Shown here: piece after piece, positions 16,752-23,529 of the stretch | How the letters are laid out: the number at the start of each line of letters is the position of its first letter | Position numbering within the stretch: the first letter of the stretch is position 1 | From: Halanaerobiales bacterium | GTDB taxonomy: Bacteria > Bacillota > Halanaerobiia > Halanaerobiales > Halanaerobiaceae | Length of the DNA stretch: 64,000 nt | Reading direction: 5' to 3' | Assembly (NCBI GenBank): GCA_016278485.1 | Contig: JADQBT010000014.1 | Span: 62,001 to 126,000 of the forward strand | The notes under the pieces: model-generated | What the model saw: the letters and a program-made list of their open reading frames with translations, nothing else | What the model was told of the DNA's origin: nothing | Database searches by the model: none | Position numbers and translations under genes: made by a program

Positions 16752-17558
16752 TTGGAACTAATAACATTTAACCCTTTCCGTACCATCGGGATCAAAGGGA
16801 TTAATTATATAAAAGCTGAAAATATGTTTGCTGAAGAACTCAAAATAAAAAGTGCTAACTGGATTCTTTTTCCTGAATACTGGCAGGTTAATGCGCTTGT
16901 TTATGCCTGGCAAAAAAATATTTTCCCTTCTATAAGTAGTTACCACCTCGGTCATAATAAAATTGAAATGACCAGATACTTTAAAGCAGTAGTTCCTGAA
17001 AATACTCCTGAAACCCTTATTCTTAATAGTAACTACCAAAATATTGCCTTTATTGAAGCTAGTTTATCTTACCCTTTTATTGCTAAAAAAATAAAAAGTT
17101 CTGAAGGTAAAGGCATATTTTTATTGAAAAATAAAAGAGAGCTTACAGAATATATTGAGCAAAATGATATTCTTTATCTCCAGGAATATCTTCCTACTAA
17201 TAAGGACTTGAGAATTGTCTACCTTGGTAATGATGTTTTTACCGCCTACTGGCGTATTGGTAAAGAAGATGACTTTCGCAATAATATCGCCTTAGGAGGG
17301 ACCATAAGCCGGGATCAGATTCCAGAAGAAGCCTTAAATTTAGTAAAATTTGTGGCAAAAAAAGCAAATATTAATCACGCCGGTTTTGATGTTATTTGTC
17401 ATCAAGGTAAATACTATTTATTAGAATTTAACGTTATGTTCGGAAATAAAGGTCTAAATGGTATGTCGAAAGATATATCAGCAAATATCATTAATTATAT
17501 ACAAGGCCAATATCGACCTGATAATTTTGATCAGACAAAAAGAAAAATAATTATTTAA
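16752..17558 (+). CDS. ATP-grasp ligase, RimK-like, function unknown
   Basis: An ATP-dependent carboxylate-amine ligase fold of about 268 residues. Seen are an N-terminal pre-ATP-grasp region, 'YPFIAKKIKSSEGKGI' near 105 (ATP lysine and glycine-rich loop), 'LYLQEYLPTNKDLRIVYLG' near 140 (adenine-binding strand and RimK-type 'DLR'), and the metal-binding 'YYLLEFNVMFGNKGL' near 222, where Glu and Asn sit in the usual E-x-N form. RimK relatives add glutamate or other amino acids to proteins or cofactors. TTG at 16752 is the better start, since AGGTGA precedes it by five bases and the upstream GTG lies inside that site. An rRNA/tRNA methyltransferase gene follows by 13 bases; substrate unknown. 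Confidence 0.82.
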   Translation: MELITFNPFRTIGIKGINYIKAENMFAEELKIKSANWILFPEYWQVNALVYAWQKNIFPSISSYHLGHNKIEMTRYFKAVVPENTPETLILNSNYQNIAFIEASLSYPFIAKKIKSSEGKGIFLLKNKRELTEYIEQNDILYLQEYLPTNKDLRIVYLGNDVFTAYWRIGKEDDFRNNIALGGTISRDQIPEEALNLVKFVAKKANINHAGFDVICHQGKYYLLEFNVMFGNKGLNGMSKDISANIINYIQGQYRPDNFDQTKRKIII

Positions 17559-17571
17559 AAAGGATGATAAT

Positions 17572-18741
17572 ATGGATTTAAGTAAAGAAAATCTCTGTCC
17601 CCATTATGAAAACTGCGGAGGCTGTAATACTCAGCATTTACCTTATAAGCAGCAACTAGAAGAAAAAAAAGCTATGGTTTTAGATCTATTTAGCAAAAAT
17701 GATCTACCGACTAATAATTATGAAGGAATCATTCCCAGTCCCTCTAATTTTAATTACCGCAATAAAATGGAATTTAGCTTTGGTGATCTCGAAAAAGACG
17801 GTGAACTACAACTAGGAATGCATCCCCGTGGCAGAAGGTTTGATGTAGTTACTGTTGATCAATGCAAACTAGTAGATGAAGATTTTGGTCTCATCTTAGA
17901 AACAATTTTAAGATTTGCTAGGAAAAATGAATTTACTAAATATCATATTAAAACTAGAAATGGTTTCTTAAGAAATTTAATTATCAGAAAAGGATTTTAT
18001 ACTGGTGAAATATTAATTAACTTAGTAACAACATCCCAAAATAATCATGACTTCCAACAATTAACTGAGCAGCTAAAAAATTTACAGTTAAAAGGCAGGA
18101 TAGTTGGTTTCCTCCAGACTATAAATGATGATTACTCAGATACTATCAACTGTGACAAACTGATCACCCATTTAGGTAGAGATTATTATTATGATAAACT
18201 ATTAGATACAGAATTTAAAATTAAAGTTTTTTCTTTTTTTCAGCCTAACACAAGAGGTGCTGAAAAAATTTATGAAGTGGCGCAAAAATATCTTGGCCAA
18301 GTTGCCAATAAAACTGTATTCGATCTTTATTGTGGAGCAGGTACTATTGCCCAAACTATAGCTAAAAATGCTAATAAAGTAATTGGTATTGAAATAGTTG
18401 AAGAGGCAGTTGCAATGGCTCGTGAAAATGCTAAGCAGAAACAGCTAACAAATTTTGCCTATATCGCAGGTGATATCTTAAATATTATATCAGAAATTAA
18501 TGACCAGCCTGATGTTATTATTATTGACCCACCTAGACCTGGTATTCATCCAAAAGTATTAGATGAAATTATTGATTTTAAATCTCCAGAGATTATCTAT
18601 ATTTCCTGTAACCCAAAGAGTCTGGTTAGAGATTTAATTCCATTAACAGAGACAGGTTATCAAATTAAATCATTTACTAATATAGATATGTTTCCCCATA
18701 CAAAACACCTTGAAACAGTAGTCCATCTAGTGAAAGCATAA
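17572..18741 (+). CDS. RNA (uracil-C5)-methyltransferase, RlmD/TrmA family
   Basis: Transfers a methyl group from SAM to C5 of a uridine in rRNA or tRNA. The 389-residue protein begins with an iron-sulfur cysteine cluster ('CPHYENCGGCNTQH', residues ~8-21), then the SAM site 'FDLYCGAGTIAQT' near 247, 'DPPRPGIHPKV' near 318 and the catalytic 'YISCNPKSLVRDL' near 342. The usual N-terminal TRAM domain is absent, so it is shorter than E. coli RlmD. It is co-transcribed with the ATP-grasp gene and ends at a strong terminator. Which uridine is modified cannot be told. Confidence 0.9.
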   Translation: MDLSKENLCPHYENCGGCNTQHLPYKQQLEEKKAMVLDLFSKNDLPTNNYEGIIPSPSNFNYRNKMEFSFGDLEKDGELQLGMHPRGRRFDVVTVDQCKLVDEDFGLILETILRFARKNEFTKYHIKTRNGFLRNLIIRKGFYTGEILINLVTTSQNNHDFQQLTEQLKNLQLKGRIVGFLQTINDDYSDTINCDKLITHLGRDYYYDKLLDTEFKIKVFSFFQPNTRGAEKIYEVAQKYLGQVANKTVFDLYCGAGTIAQTIAKNANKVIGIEIVEEAVAMARENAKQKQLTNFAYIAGDILNIISEINDQPDVIIIDPPRPGIHPKVLDEIIDFKSPEIIYISCNPKSLVRDLIPLTETGYQIKSFTNIDMFPHTKHLETVVHLVKA

Positions 18742-18778
18742 AAAAGGGACTGGTGTTAATAGCCAGTCCTCTTTTTTA
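18741..18778. terminator. Bidirectional terminator between convergent genes
   Basis: GGACTGG (18747-18753) pairs with CCAGTCC (18763-18769) around a 9-base loop. A T-run follows on the plus strand and an A-run precedes it, which serves the opposite strand. It separates the methyltransferase from the convergent nitroreductase. Confidence 0.88.
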
Positions 18779-18779
18779 T

Positions 18780-19415
18780 CTATTTAAGCCAGGTTACTAC
18801 TTCTGCTAAATCTTTTTTTGGTGGACTTGTCGGCTCTTTAGCCGGTACACCAAGAGGTGTCATCATCGCCAATTGATAACCATCTTCATTAAAACCAACA
18901 AAATTTTCTATTTCTGTAGCTGCATAGTTTTGACTTGTCATCCAACAGGTTCCATAACCTAATTCAGCTGCAGCTAATAGCATGTTCTCCACTGCTGCAC
19001 CAATATTTTGGATGCCTGGTGCTGCCTTTTTAGCTTTTAATATCTCTTCTGCAGGAAGATCAGCTTCCTCCATAACTTCCAAACCTGTGATTGGATAATC
19101 ACCAACAAAGACCAATATTAAAACAGGTGCATCTTTAAAATGGGTCCCAAAACGAAGATAACGGGTAAAATGTTCTTTTTTCTCCTGGTCAGCAATCTTA
19201 CTCGCTAATAATTCATTCTTTTTGGCAATAATAGCAGCTATCTGCTTAATCTTCTCCTTATTCTCGATTACGACAAAATGCCAATTCTGTATATTTTTGC
19301 CTGAAGGAGCCTTGATCGCTGCTTCCATTATTTTTTTTAGATCTTGCTCAGGTATTTGCTCGTCTTTAAATTTCCGGACACTGTGTCTTTTTTCGAATAT
19401 TTCTAAATTATTCAT
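18780..19415 (-). CDS. Nitroreductase-family FMN protein, long form
   Basis: A 211-residue FMN oxidoreductase with 'FEKRHSVRKFKDEQI' at the N-terminus (FMN-phosphate contacts), 'AAIKAPSGKNIQNWHFVVIE' near residue 31 and 'LAAAELGYGTCWMTSQNY' near 145. Compared with the shorter paralogue at 12971-13471 it has an inserted charged helix (residues ~60-90). Role and substrate are unknown; NAD(P)H-dependent reduction of nitro compounds or quinones is typical. It starts with ATG after GGGAGG and is followed by the shared terminator. Confidence 0.9.
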   Translation of the reverse strand: MNNLEIFEKRHSVRKFKDEQIPEQDLKKIMEAAIKAPSGKNIQNWHFVVIENKEKIKQIAAIIAKKNELLASKIADQEKKEHFTRYLRFGTHFKDAPVLILVFVGDYPITGLEVMEEADLPAEEILKAKKAAPGIQNIGAAVENMLLAAAELGYGTCWMTSQNYAATEIENFVGFNEDGYQLAMMTPLGVPAKEPTSPPKKDLAEVVTWLK

Positions 19416-19433
19416 GAAAAAACCTCCCGAGTT

Positions 19434-19976
19434 TTATAATATCATATTTAAACCAAGTAATACTAGAATAATTCCACCCATATAATCAGCATACTTTTCA
19501 ATAATGCCAATGTTTTTTATATATTTTATGATCATAAAAGAAAGTAAGGTTAAAAAAGTCGTTATAATGCCAATTATCAACGAATATTTTAACATAATGG
19601 GAAATGGTGTTGTATATAAAACAGAAAAACCAACTCCAAGTGCATCAATACTAACACTAATTCCCAAAATAATAATAGTTAAAAGATTCAAGCGGCGATA
19701 AATACACTCTTCTTCCTGTTTATAACCTTCCTTCAATAATAAAAAACCTAGAATTAAAATTATCAGACCACTAAATAGATCTGATATTTGAAAAAAATTT
19801 TGATCTATGTAATTACCAAATAACCCTCCTAATAAAGCAAATAGAAATTGAAAAAAACCAAATGATAATATTACTAAGAATTTTTCACTATACCGAGGAT
19901 TAGCACCACAGCCAATACCCATAGTCACTCCAGAAGCATCTAAAGAAAGTGCTACAGCAATCATTAAAATATTAAT
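19434..19976 (-). CDS. MntP/YtaF-family membrane protein (manganese efflux-like), possible ATT start
   Basis: About 176-180 residues with six predicted membrane helices in two repeats. Each repeat keeps the family Asp motif: 'VALSLDASGVTMGIG' at the start and 'ISVSIDALGVGFSV' near residue 105, which are the metal-translocation aspartates of MntP. YtaF of sporulating Firmicutes is a close relative, so the exact role is uncertain. The ATG at 19964 has no ribosome site at proper distance. ATT at 19976, four codons earlier and right after an in-frame TAG, lies six bases from GGAGTG and is the better-placed start. It follows the RsbW-like gene by 56 bases and may belong to the same transcript. Confidence 0.8.
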   Translation of the reverse strand: MNILMIAVALSLDASGVTMGIGCGANPRYSEKFLVILSFGFFQFLFALLGGLFGNYIDQNFFQISDLFSGLIILILGFLLLKEGYKQEEECIYRRLNLLTIIILGISVSIDALGVGFSVLYTTPFPIMLKYSLIIGIITTFLTLLSFMIIKYIKNIGIIEKYADYMGGIILVLLGLNMIL

Positions 19977-20032
19977 CTAAATCACTCCAGACCTTATGCG
20001 ATATTTATATTAATTATAGTTTAAACTTAAAC

Positions 20033-20473
20033 TCATTTATGCATACGATTCTTTATTAAGATAGCTTTATTACCTTGCTTATTATACTTTATTTCATCAA
20101 ATGTTTGTTTTGCCAAAAAAATACCTCTACCCCTTTCAGAATAAAGTTGATTTAGTTCTTGGTTTGCCGCTTTATCAAACTTCGAAAGTGTATTTTGCCA
20201 ATCAAAGCCAGAGCCTTGATCAACAATTTCTACTTTGATAATTTCTTTTCTAATGATAATTTTTATTGAAACAGTTTTAGCCGGATCCAGTTTATTACCA
20301 TGCTCTACAGCATTACTTATCATTTCATGAATACCAATAAATAAAAAATCAGTATCCCCTGTATAATACTTATCTAAAAATAAAGCCATCTCTTTTTCAA
20401 CTTGTGATAACCTTAAATTACTATCTAGATTAATCTTATATATATCGATCATATCTTCAATCTCTTCAGGCAT
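20033..20473 (-). CDS. Anti-sigma-factor kinase-like protein (RsbW/SpoIIAB type ATPase)
   Basis: A HATPase_c protein of about 146 residues, of the serine-kinase anti-sigma class. Motifs are 'GIHEMISNAVEHGNKLDP' (N box, Mg and ATP contacts), 'EIVDQGSGFDW' (G1 box) and 'SERGRGIFLAKQ' (lid and G2 box). In known systems it binds a sigma factor and phosphorylates its RsbV-type partner, which is encoded 28 bases upstream. AGGAGG seven bases before the ATG at 20473 sets the start; a longer frame from a TTG lacks such a site. No sigma factor gene is nearby, so the target is unknown. Confidence 0.88.
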   Translation of the reverse strand: MPEEIEDMIDIYKINLDSNLRLSQVEKEMALFLDKYYTGDTDFLFIGIHEMISNAVEHGNKLDPAKTVSIKIIIRKEIIKVEIVDQGSGFDWQNTLSKFDKAANQELNQLYSERGRGIFLAKQTFDEIKYNKQGNKAILIKNRMHK

Positions 20474-20501
20474 TGGCTTTCCTCCTTGCCAGAATAGAAC
20501 A

Positions 20502-20816
20502 TTATTCCATTCCCTCAATTTCTATTACCTTATTTAAATGAATCATCTTAAACATTTTTTTTACATAATCACTTTTAATATTTACTAATTTCAATTTACC
20601 ATCAGTTTCTTTTAATTTTTTATGAAATAATAATAATTTGCCTAAACCAGAACTATCTATACTACTAATTTTACCAAAATCAATAACTACATTAGTAAAA
20701 CCATCTCTATAAAATTCCATGAGATCTTCTTTTAACGTTTGGGAATTTGAAATATCAATTCTCCCTTCCGGATAAACAGTAACATCTATATCATTATATT
20801 TTTTGGATCTCAACAT
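20502..20816 (-). CDS. Anti-anti-sigma factor-like STAS protein (RsbV type)
   Basis: A 104-residue STAS-domain protein. 'VVIDFGKISSIDSSGLGKLLLFHKKL' (given as two adjoining motifs near residues 44-70) contains the serine normally phosphorylated by the RsbW-type kinase. Unphosphorylated protein would trap the kinase and free its client. It leads a two-gene unit with that kinase. Partner-switching is well established for the family; the output here, whether sigma factor or other protein, is not encoded in the window. Confidence 0.9.
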   Translation of the reverse strand: MLRSKKYNDIDVTVYPEGRIDISNSQTLKEDLMEFYRDGFTNVVIDFGKISSIDSSGLGKLLLFHKKLKETDGKLKLVNIKSDYVKKMFKMIHLNKVIEIEGME

Positions 20817-20916
20817 TATAACAACTCCTCTTCTTATTTATACAAGTTAGATTACAATTCTTAAATAAATATATTAAACATATCTAGTTCATTTCCTCCT
20901 TTTTTTCTGAATTATC

Positions 20917-20954
20917 TATAACAAACATTTACCTGTTGAATAATATTTGTTATA
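20917..20954. repeat. Inverted repeat across the hutP promoter
   Basis: TATAACAAA (20917-20925) and TTTGTTATA (20946-20954) are perfect 9-base inverted arms spaced by 20 bases. The right arm overlaps the -10 box of hutP and the -35 lies between the arms. A regulator or a symmetric bidirectional promoter could explain it. Confidence 0.55.
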
Positions 20955-20956
20955 AT
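20928..20956 (+). promoter_or_regulatory. Promoter of hutP
   Basis: TTTACC (20928-20933) is followed by a 17-base spacer and a perfect TATAAT (20951-20956), 38 bases before the hutP ATG. Confidence 0.7.
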
Positions 20957-20993
20957 TAAATTAATTAATTTTTTGAAAGGGGATTTTCTCAAA

Positions 20994-21401
20994 ATGCAGC
21001 ATAATAGTTTAGAAACAGCCAAAGCAGCCATAAAAATGTCAATATCAAGTCGCCAGGAAGAAAAGGATCTCAAAAAAGCCTTTAAAAAAAGTGATATAAA
21101 TACTGCTGCTGTAGATTTTGGTGGTGAATTTAATAAATCCGTTCCAACTATTATTGAAAGAGCTGTCATAGCAGCTAAAAGGGAAGGTATCATTACAGAG
21201 TCACATGTTGAACAGGGTGCCGTTGCCGGTGCAGCCCATGATGCAATAACACAAATAATGCCAAGAACGCTTGGCCTAAATGTGGGCGGAAAAGTTGGAA
21301 TAGCTAGAAGTGGTGAACATCTTGTCGTTGCAGTTTTCTTTGGTGTTGGTATGTTAAATTTAAATGAAGTAACGATTGGACTAAGCCACCGCTCATTTTA
21401 A
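20994..21401 (+). CDS. hutP: HutP-family RNA-binding antiterminator
   Basis: A 135-residue protein that matches HutP over its length. In Bacillus HutP is a hexamer that, with L-histidine and Mg2+, binds UAG triplets in the hut leader and stops terminator formation. Here 'ESHVEQGAVAGAAHDAI' near residue 68 and the near-invariant end 'GKVGIARSGEHLVVAVFFG' (as adjoining motifs), 'LNEVTIGLSHRSF' hold the histidines expected for metal and ligand binding. AAAGGGG before the ATG at 20994 sets the start; an upstream in-frame TTG lacks a site. No histidine-use gene is present. The next unit is an ABC transporter with an attenuator leader, the likely target. Confidence 0.92.
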   Translation: MQHNSLETAKAAIKMSISSRQEEKDLKKAFKKSDINTAAVDFGGEFNKSVPTIIERAVIAAKREGIITESHVEQGAVAGAAHDAITQIMPRTLGLNVGGKVGIARSGEHLVVAVFFGVGMLNLNEVTIGLSHRSF

Positions 21402-21444
21402 CTTGTAAACTATCTTTTGTTAAAAATATAGTTGGTTTAACAAG
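21402..21444. other. Hairpin just after hutP
   Basis: CTTGTAAACTAT (21402-21413) can pair with ATAGTT-gg-TTT-a-ACAAG (21428-21444). No T-run follows, so it would be a weak terminator at best; it may protect the hutP mRNA end. Confidence 0.35.
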
Positions 21445-21471
21445 ATAAACACAAATATATGCATTTTTCGT

Positions 21472-21500
21472 TTGACAATTCTTTGTTTTAAGTATATAAT
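21472..21500 (+). promoter_or_regulatory. Consensus promoter of the ABC transporter operon
   Basis: TTGACA (21472-21477), exactly 17 bases, then TATAAT (21495-21500). Both boxes are perfect, so initiation should be strong and control likely falls on the leader that follows. Confidence 0.9.
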
Positions 21501-21519
21501 AATAAAAAATTAAATAACT

Positions 21520-21543
21520 GGTAGCATGGTAATACGGTAGGAG
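21520..21543 (+). repeat. Three 8-base GGTA repeats in the leader
   Basis: GGTAGCAT, GGTAATAC and GGTAGGAG follow one another without gaps. The first four bases are identical each time. In RNA this gives UAG, UAA and UAG at 8-base spacing, which suits a multimeric RNA-binding protein. Confidence 0.7.
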
Positions 21544-21603
21544 TAAGATAGAGGGTTAGCTATATCCATTTTTTACGGGATATCTATACCCATTTTTAAG
21601 TAA

Positions 21604-21630
21604 ACACTCCTGGTAGGGGTGTTTTTTTTA
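21604..21630 (+). terminator. Leader terminator before the ABC transporter genes
   Basis: ACACTCC (21604-21610) pairs with GGGGTGT (21616-21622) around the loop TGGTA, followed by a run of eight T. It lies 35 bases before the first structural gene, so it works as an attenuator. Confidence 0.88.
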
Positions 21631-21664
21631 TTTTCCATGACCAGTTGAAAGGGGAAATTGTATT

Positions 21665-22642
21665 ATGGTAAAGAAGTTCATTGTTCGTAGTAGGCTCATT
21701 CTCTTATTGATGGTTTTTATGTTAATTATGTCAGTCCCTGTTCTCGGAGCTGATCTTCTCCAAATTGGTATTTCACAGTTTGTTGAACATCCAGCTCTAG
21801 ATGCAGCCAGAGAAGGTTTTAAAGCTGGTCTTGCAGAAGCAGGTTTTCTAGAAAATGAAAATGTTGAATTTATTGTAGAAAGTGCCCAGGCAGATTTTGC
21901 AACTGCACAGACGATTGCGCAGAAATTCAGACAAAAAAATCTTGATCTAATTCTTGCAATTGCAACTCCTTCAGCGCAGACTGTCGCAAATTTAATCAAA
22001 ACTACACCAGTATTAATCACTGCTGTTACTGATCCTGTCGAGGCTGGAATCGTTGATAATATGGAAAAACCAGGCAAAAATATTACAGGTACTACTGATA
22101 TGAATCCTGTCAAAAGACAATTACAACTTATAAAACAATTTATTCCAGATGTGAAAACAGTCGGTATCTTATATAATGCAGGAGAAGTCAACTCTGTTGT
22201 TCAGGTAGATATTGCTAAAGAAGCTGCTACTGAACTCGGAATTGAATTAAAAGAAGCTACAGTTACTAATACAAGTGAAGTTGCACTGGCCACTTCAACA
22301 TTAGTTAATAAAGTAGATGCGATTTATGTGCCAACTGATAATATTATTGTTTCTGCCATGCCTTCTGTCTTAAAGGTTGCTAATCAAAATAATATTCCAG
22401 TTTTTGGCTCTGAAAATAGTCAAGTAGAAAAAGGCGCAATCGCAACACTTGGTTTAGATTATTTCTTACTCGGTAAACAAACAGGTAAAATGGCAGCTGA
22501 AGTATTAAATGGTAGTTCCCCGGCCGAAATGAGTATTCAAGGCTCGTCTGATTTAAAATTATATATCAACCAAACAGCAGCAAACAACTTGAGTTTAGAA
22601 ATCCCGGCGGACCTACTGGAAAAAGCAGATAAAATATACTAA
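21665..22642 (+). CDS. ABC transporter substrate-binding protein, ABC_sub_bind (TrpX-like) family
   Basis: A 325-residue periplasmic binding protein of the family that includes the tryptophan-type TrpX proteins. A signal peptide covers about residues 1-28 and ends at 'SVPVLGAD', a signal peptidase I site with no lipobox cysteine. Family motifs include 'QFVEHPALDAAREGFKAGL' near 37, 'TPVLITAVTDPVEAGIV' near 116, 'ITGTTDMNPV' near 140, and 'AIYVPTDNIIVSAMP' near 216. The ligand may be an aromatic amino acid or another amino acid. If HutP controls the operon, histidine or a related compound is a candidate; that is inference. Permease and ATPase genes follow at short spacing. Confidence 0.88.
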   Translation: MVKKFIVRSRLILLLMVFMLIMSVPVLGADLLQIGISQFVEHPALDAAREGFKAGLAEAGFLENENVEFIVESAQADFATAQTIAQKFRQKNLDLILAIATPSAQTVANLIKTTPVLITAVTDPVEAGIVDNMEKPGKNITGTTDMNPVKRQLQLIKQFIPDVKTVGILYNAGEVNSVVQVDIAKEAATELGIELKEATVTNTSEVALATSTLVNKVDAIYVPTDNIIVSAMPSVLKVANQNNIPVFGSENSQVEKGAIATLGLDYFLLGKQTGKMAAEVLNGSSPAEMSIQGSSDLKLYINQTAANNLSLEIPADLLEKADKIY

Positions 22643-22657
22643 TTGAGTTGGTGAATT

Positions 22658-23524
22658 ATGAATTTGATATTCGCAATTACTTCACTTGAACAAGGACTTG
22701 TTTTTGGAATAATGGCACTTGGAGTTTATATAACATTTCGTATTCTTGATTTTGCAGATCTAACTGTGGACGGTAGTCTCCCTCTGGGAGCTGCCGTATC
22801 TGCAAAGCTAATTAGTTCAGGCATGAATCCTATCTTGTCACTTGTTTTTGCTCTAATTGCTGGTGGATTAGCTGGGTCTATTACTGGTTTTTTGCATACA
22901 CGTTTAAAAATAGCTCCCTTGCTTTCAGGTATTTTGACTATGACTTCACTTTATTCGATTAATTTAAGAATTATGGGAAGACCTAACATACCATTAATTA
23001 GTCAACCAAATGTATTTTCTCTTTTTGAACAACTGGGTATTAATTACCTCTGGAGTACTATAATTTTACTTTTAATTATTATTTTATTAGTTAAAATTTT
23101 ACTTGATAGTTTTTTGAAAACTCAATTGGGTTTTGCCTTAAGAGCAACAGGTGATAATCCTCAAATGATTAGAAGCATGGGAATTAGTACAAATACAATG
23201 AAAATGTTTGGACTTATCTTATCTAATAGCCTGGTTGCCTTATCGGGTGGTTTGGTAGCTCAATACCAGGGATTTGCAGATGTAAGTATGGGAGTTGGAA
23301 CAATTGTAGCTGGGCTAGCTTCAGTTATAATTGGTGAAGTTATTTTTGGTGAAAAATCTATCTTTATAATTACAGCCGGTGTTATAGCTGGGTCAATTTT
23401 ATATAGATTTAGTATTTCACTTGCTTTAAATCTGGGCTTTGCTGCCTCAGATTTAAAATTACTAACTTCTCTACTAGTAATAGTTTTTCTTTCAACTCCA
23501 CGTATTAAAAAAATTATGAGGTGA
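22658..23524 (+). CDS. ABC transporter permease (TrpY-like)
   Basis: A 288-residue integral membrane protein with about eight or nine helices, of the branched-chain-amino-acid type permease fold. 'GIMALGVYITFRILDFADLTVDGSLPLGAAV' (adjoining motifs near residues 17-47) and 'GFALRATGDNPQMIRSMGI' near 157 are the usual contact-loop motifs of this subfamily. It follows the binding-protein gene by 15 bases and precedes the ATPase by 5, forming one operon. Confidence 0.9.
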   Translation: MNLIFAITSLEQGLVFGIMALGVYITFRILDFADLTVDGSLPLGAAVSAKLISSGMNPILSLVFALIAGGLAGSITGFLHTRLKIAPLLSGILTMTSLYSINLRIMGRPNIPLISQPNVFSLFEQLGINYLWSTIILLLIIILLVKILLDSFLKTQLGFALRATGDNPQMIRSMGISTNTMKMFGLILSNSLVALSGGLVAQYQGFADVSMGVGTIVAGLASVIIGEVIFGEKSIFIITAGVIAGSILYRFSISLALNLGFAASDLKLLTSLLVIVFLSTPRIKKIMR

Positions 23525-23529
23525 TTTAA

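Larger units (their letters stand above)
21507..21630 (+). promoter_or_regulatory. Attenuator leader, candidate HutP target
   Basis: The leader between the promoter and the terminator holds UAG triplets at 21522, 21538, 21549, 21557 and 21614. GGTA recurs at exact 8-base spacing (21520, 21528, 21536). A bulged hairpin spans 21553-21591 (GGGT/ACCC, TAG/CTA, ATATCC/GGATAT). AGGAGT (21539-21544) can pair with ACTCCT (21606-21611) and so prevent the terminator stem. HutP binds spaced UAG/NAG triplets in Bacillus, and hutP is the gene just upstream. It does not match a riboswitch class I recognise. Confidence 0.62.

Noticed and set aside
12971-19415. Nitroreductase genes as traces of a mobile element or segmental duplication
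   Set aside because: The two proteins differ in length and sequence, lack flanking repeats, and no transposase or integrase gene was found.
21520-21543. CRISPR-like array
   Set aside because: Units are only 8 bases with no spacers; no CRISPR array or cas gene was seen anywhere in the window.
21520-21559. TRAP (MtrB) site
   Set aside because: TRAP needs about eleven NAG triplets with two- or three-base spacers; here triplets are fewer and further apart, and hutP is the adjacent gene.
21507-21630. T-box or known riboswitch in the transporter leader
   Set aside because: No T-box sequence with its conserved bulge motif and no recognised riboswitch core could be seen. The UAG/GGTA pattern and hutP beside it fit a protein-bound leader better.
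21628-22191. A 187-codon minus-strand open frame
   Set aside because: It is antisense to the binding-protein gene and its leader, and its composition reflects the reverse of that gene.
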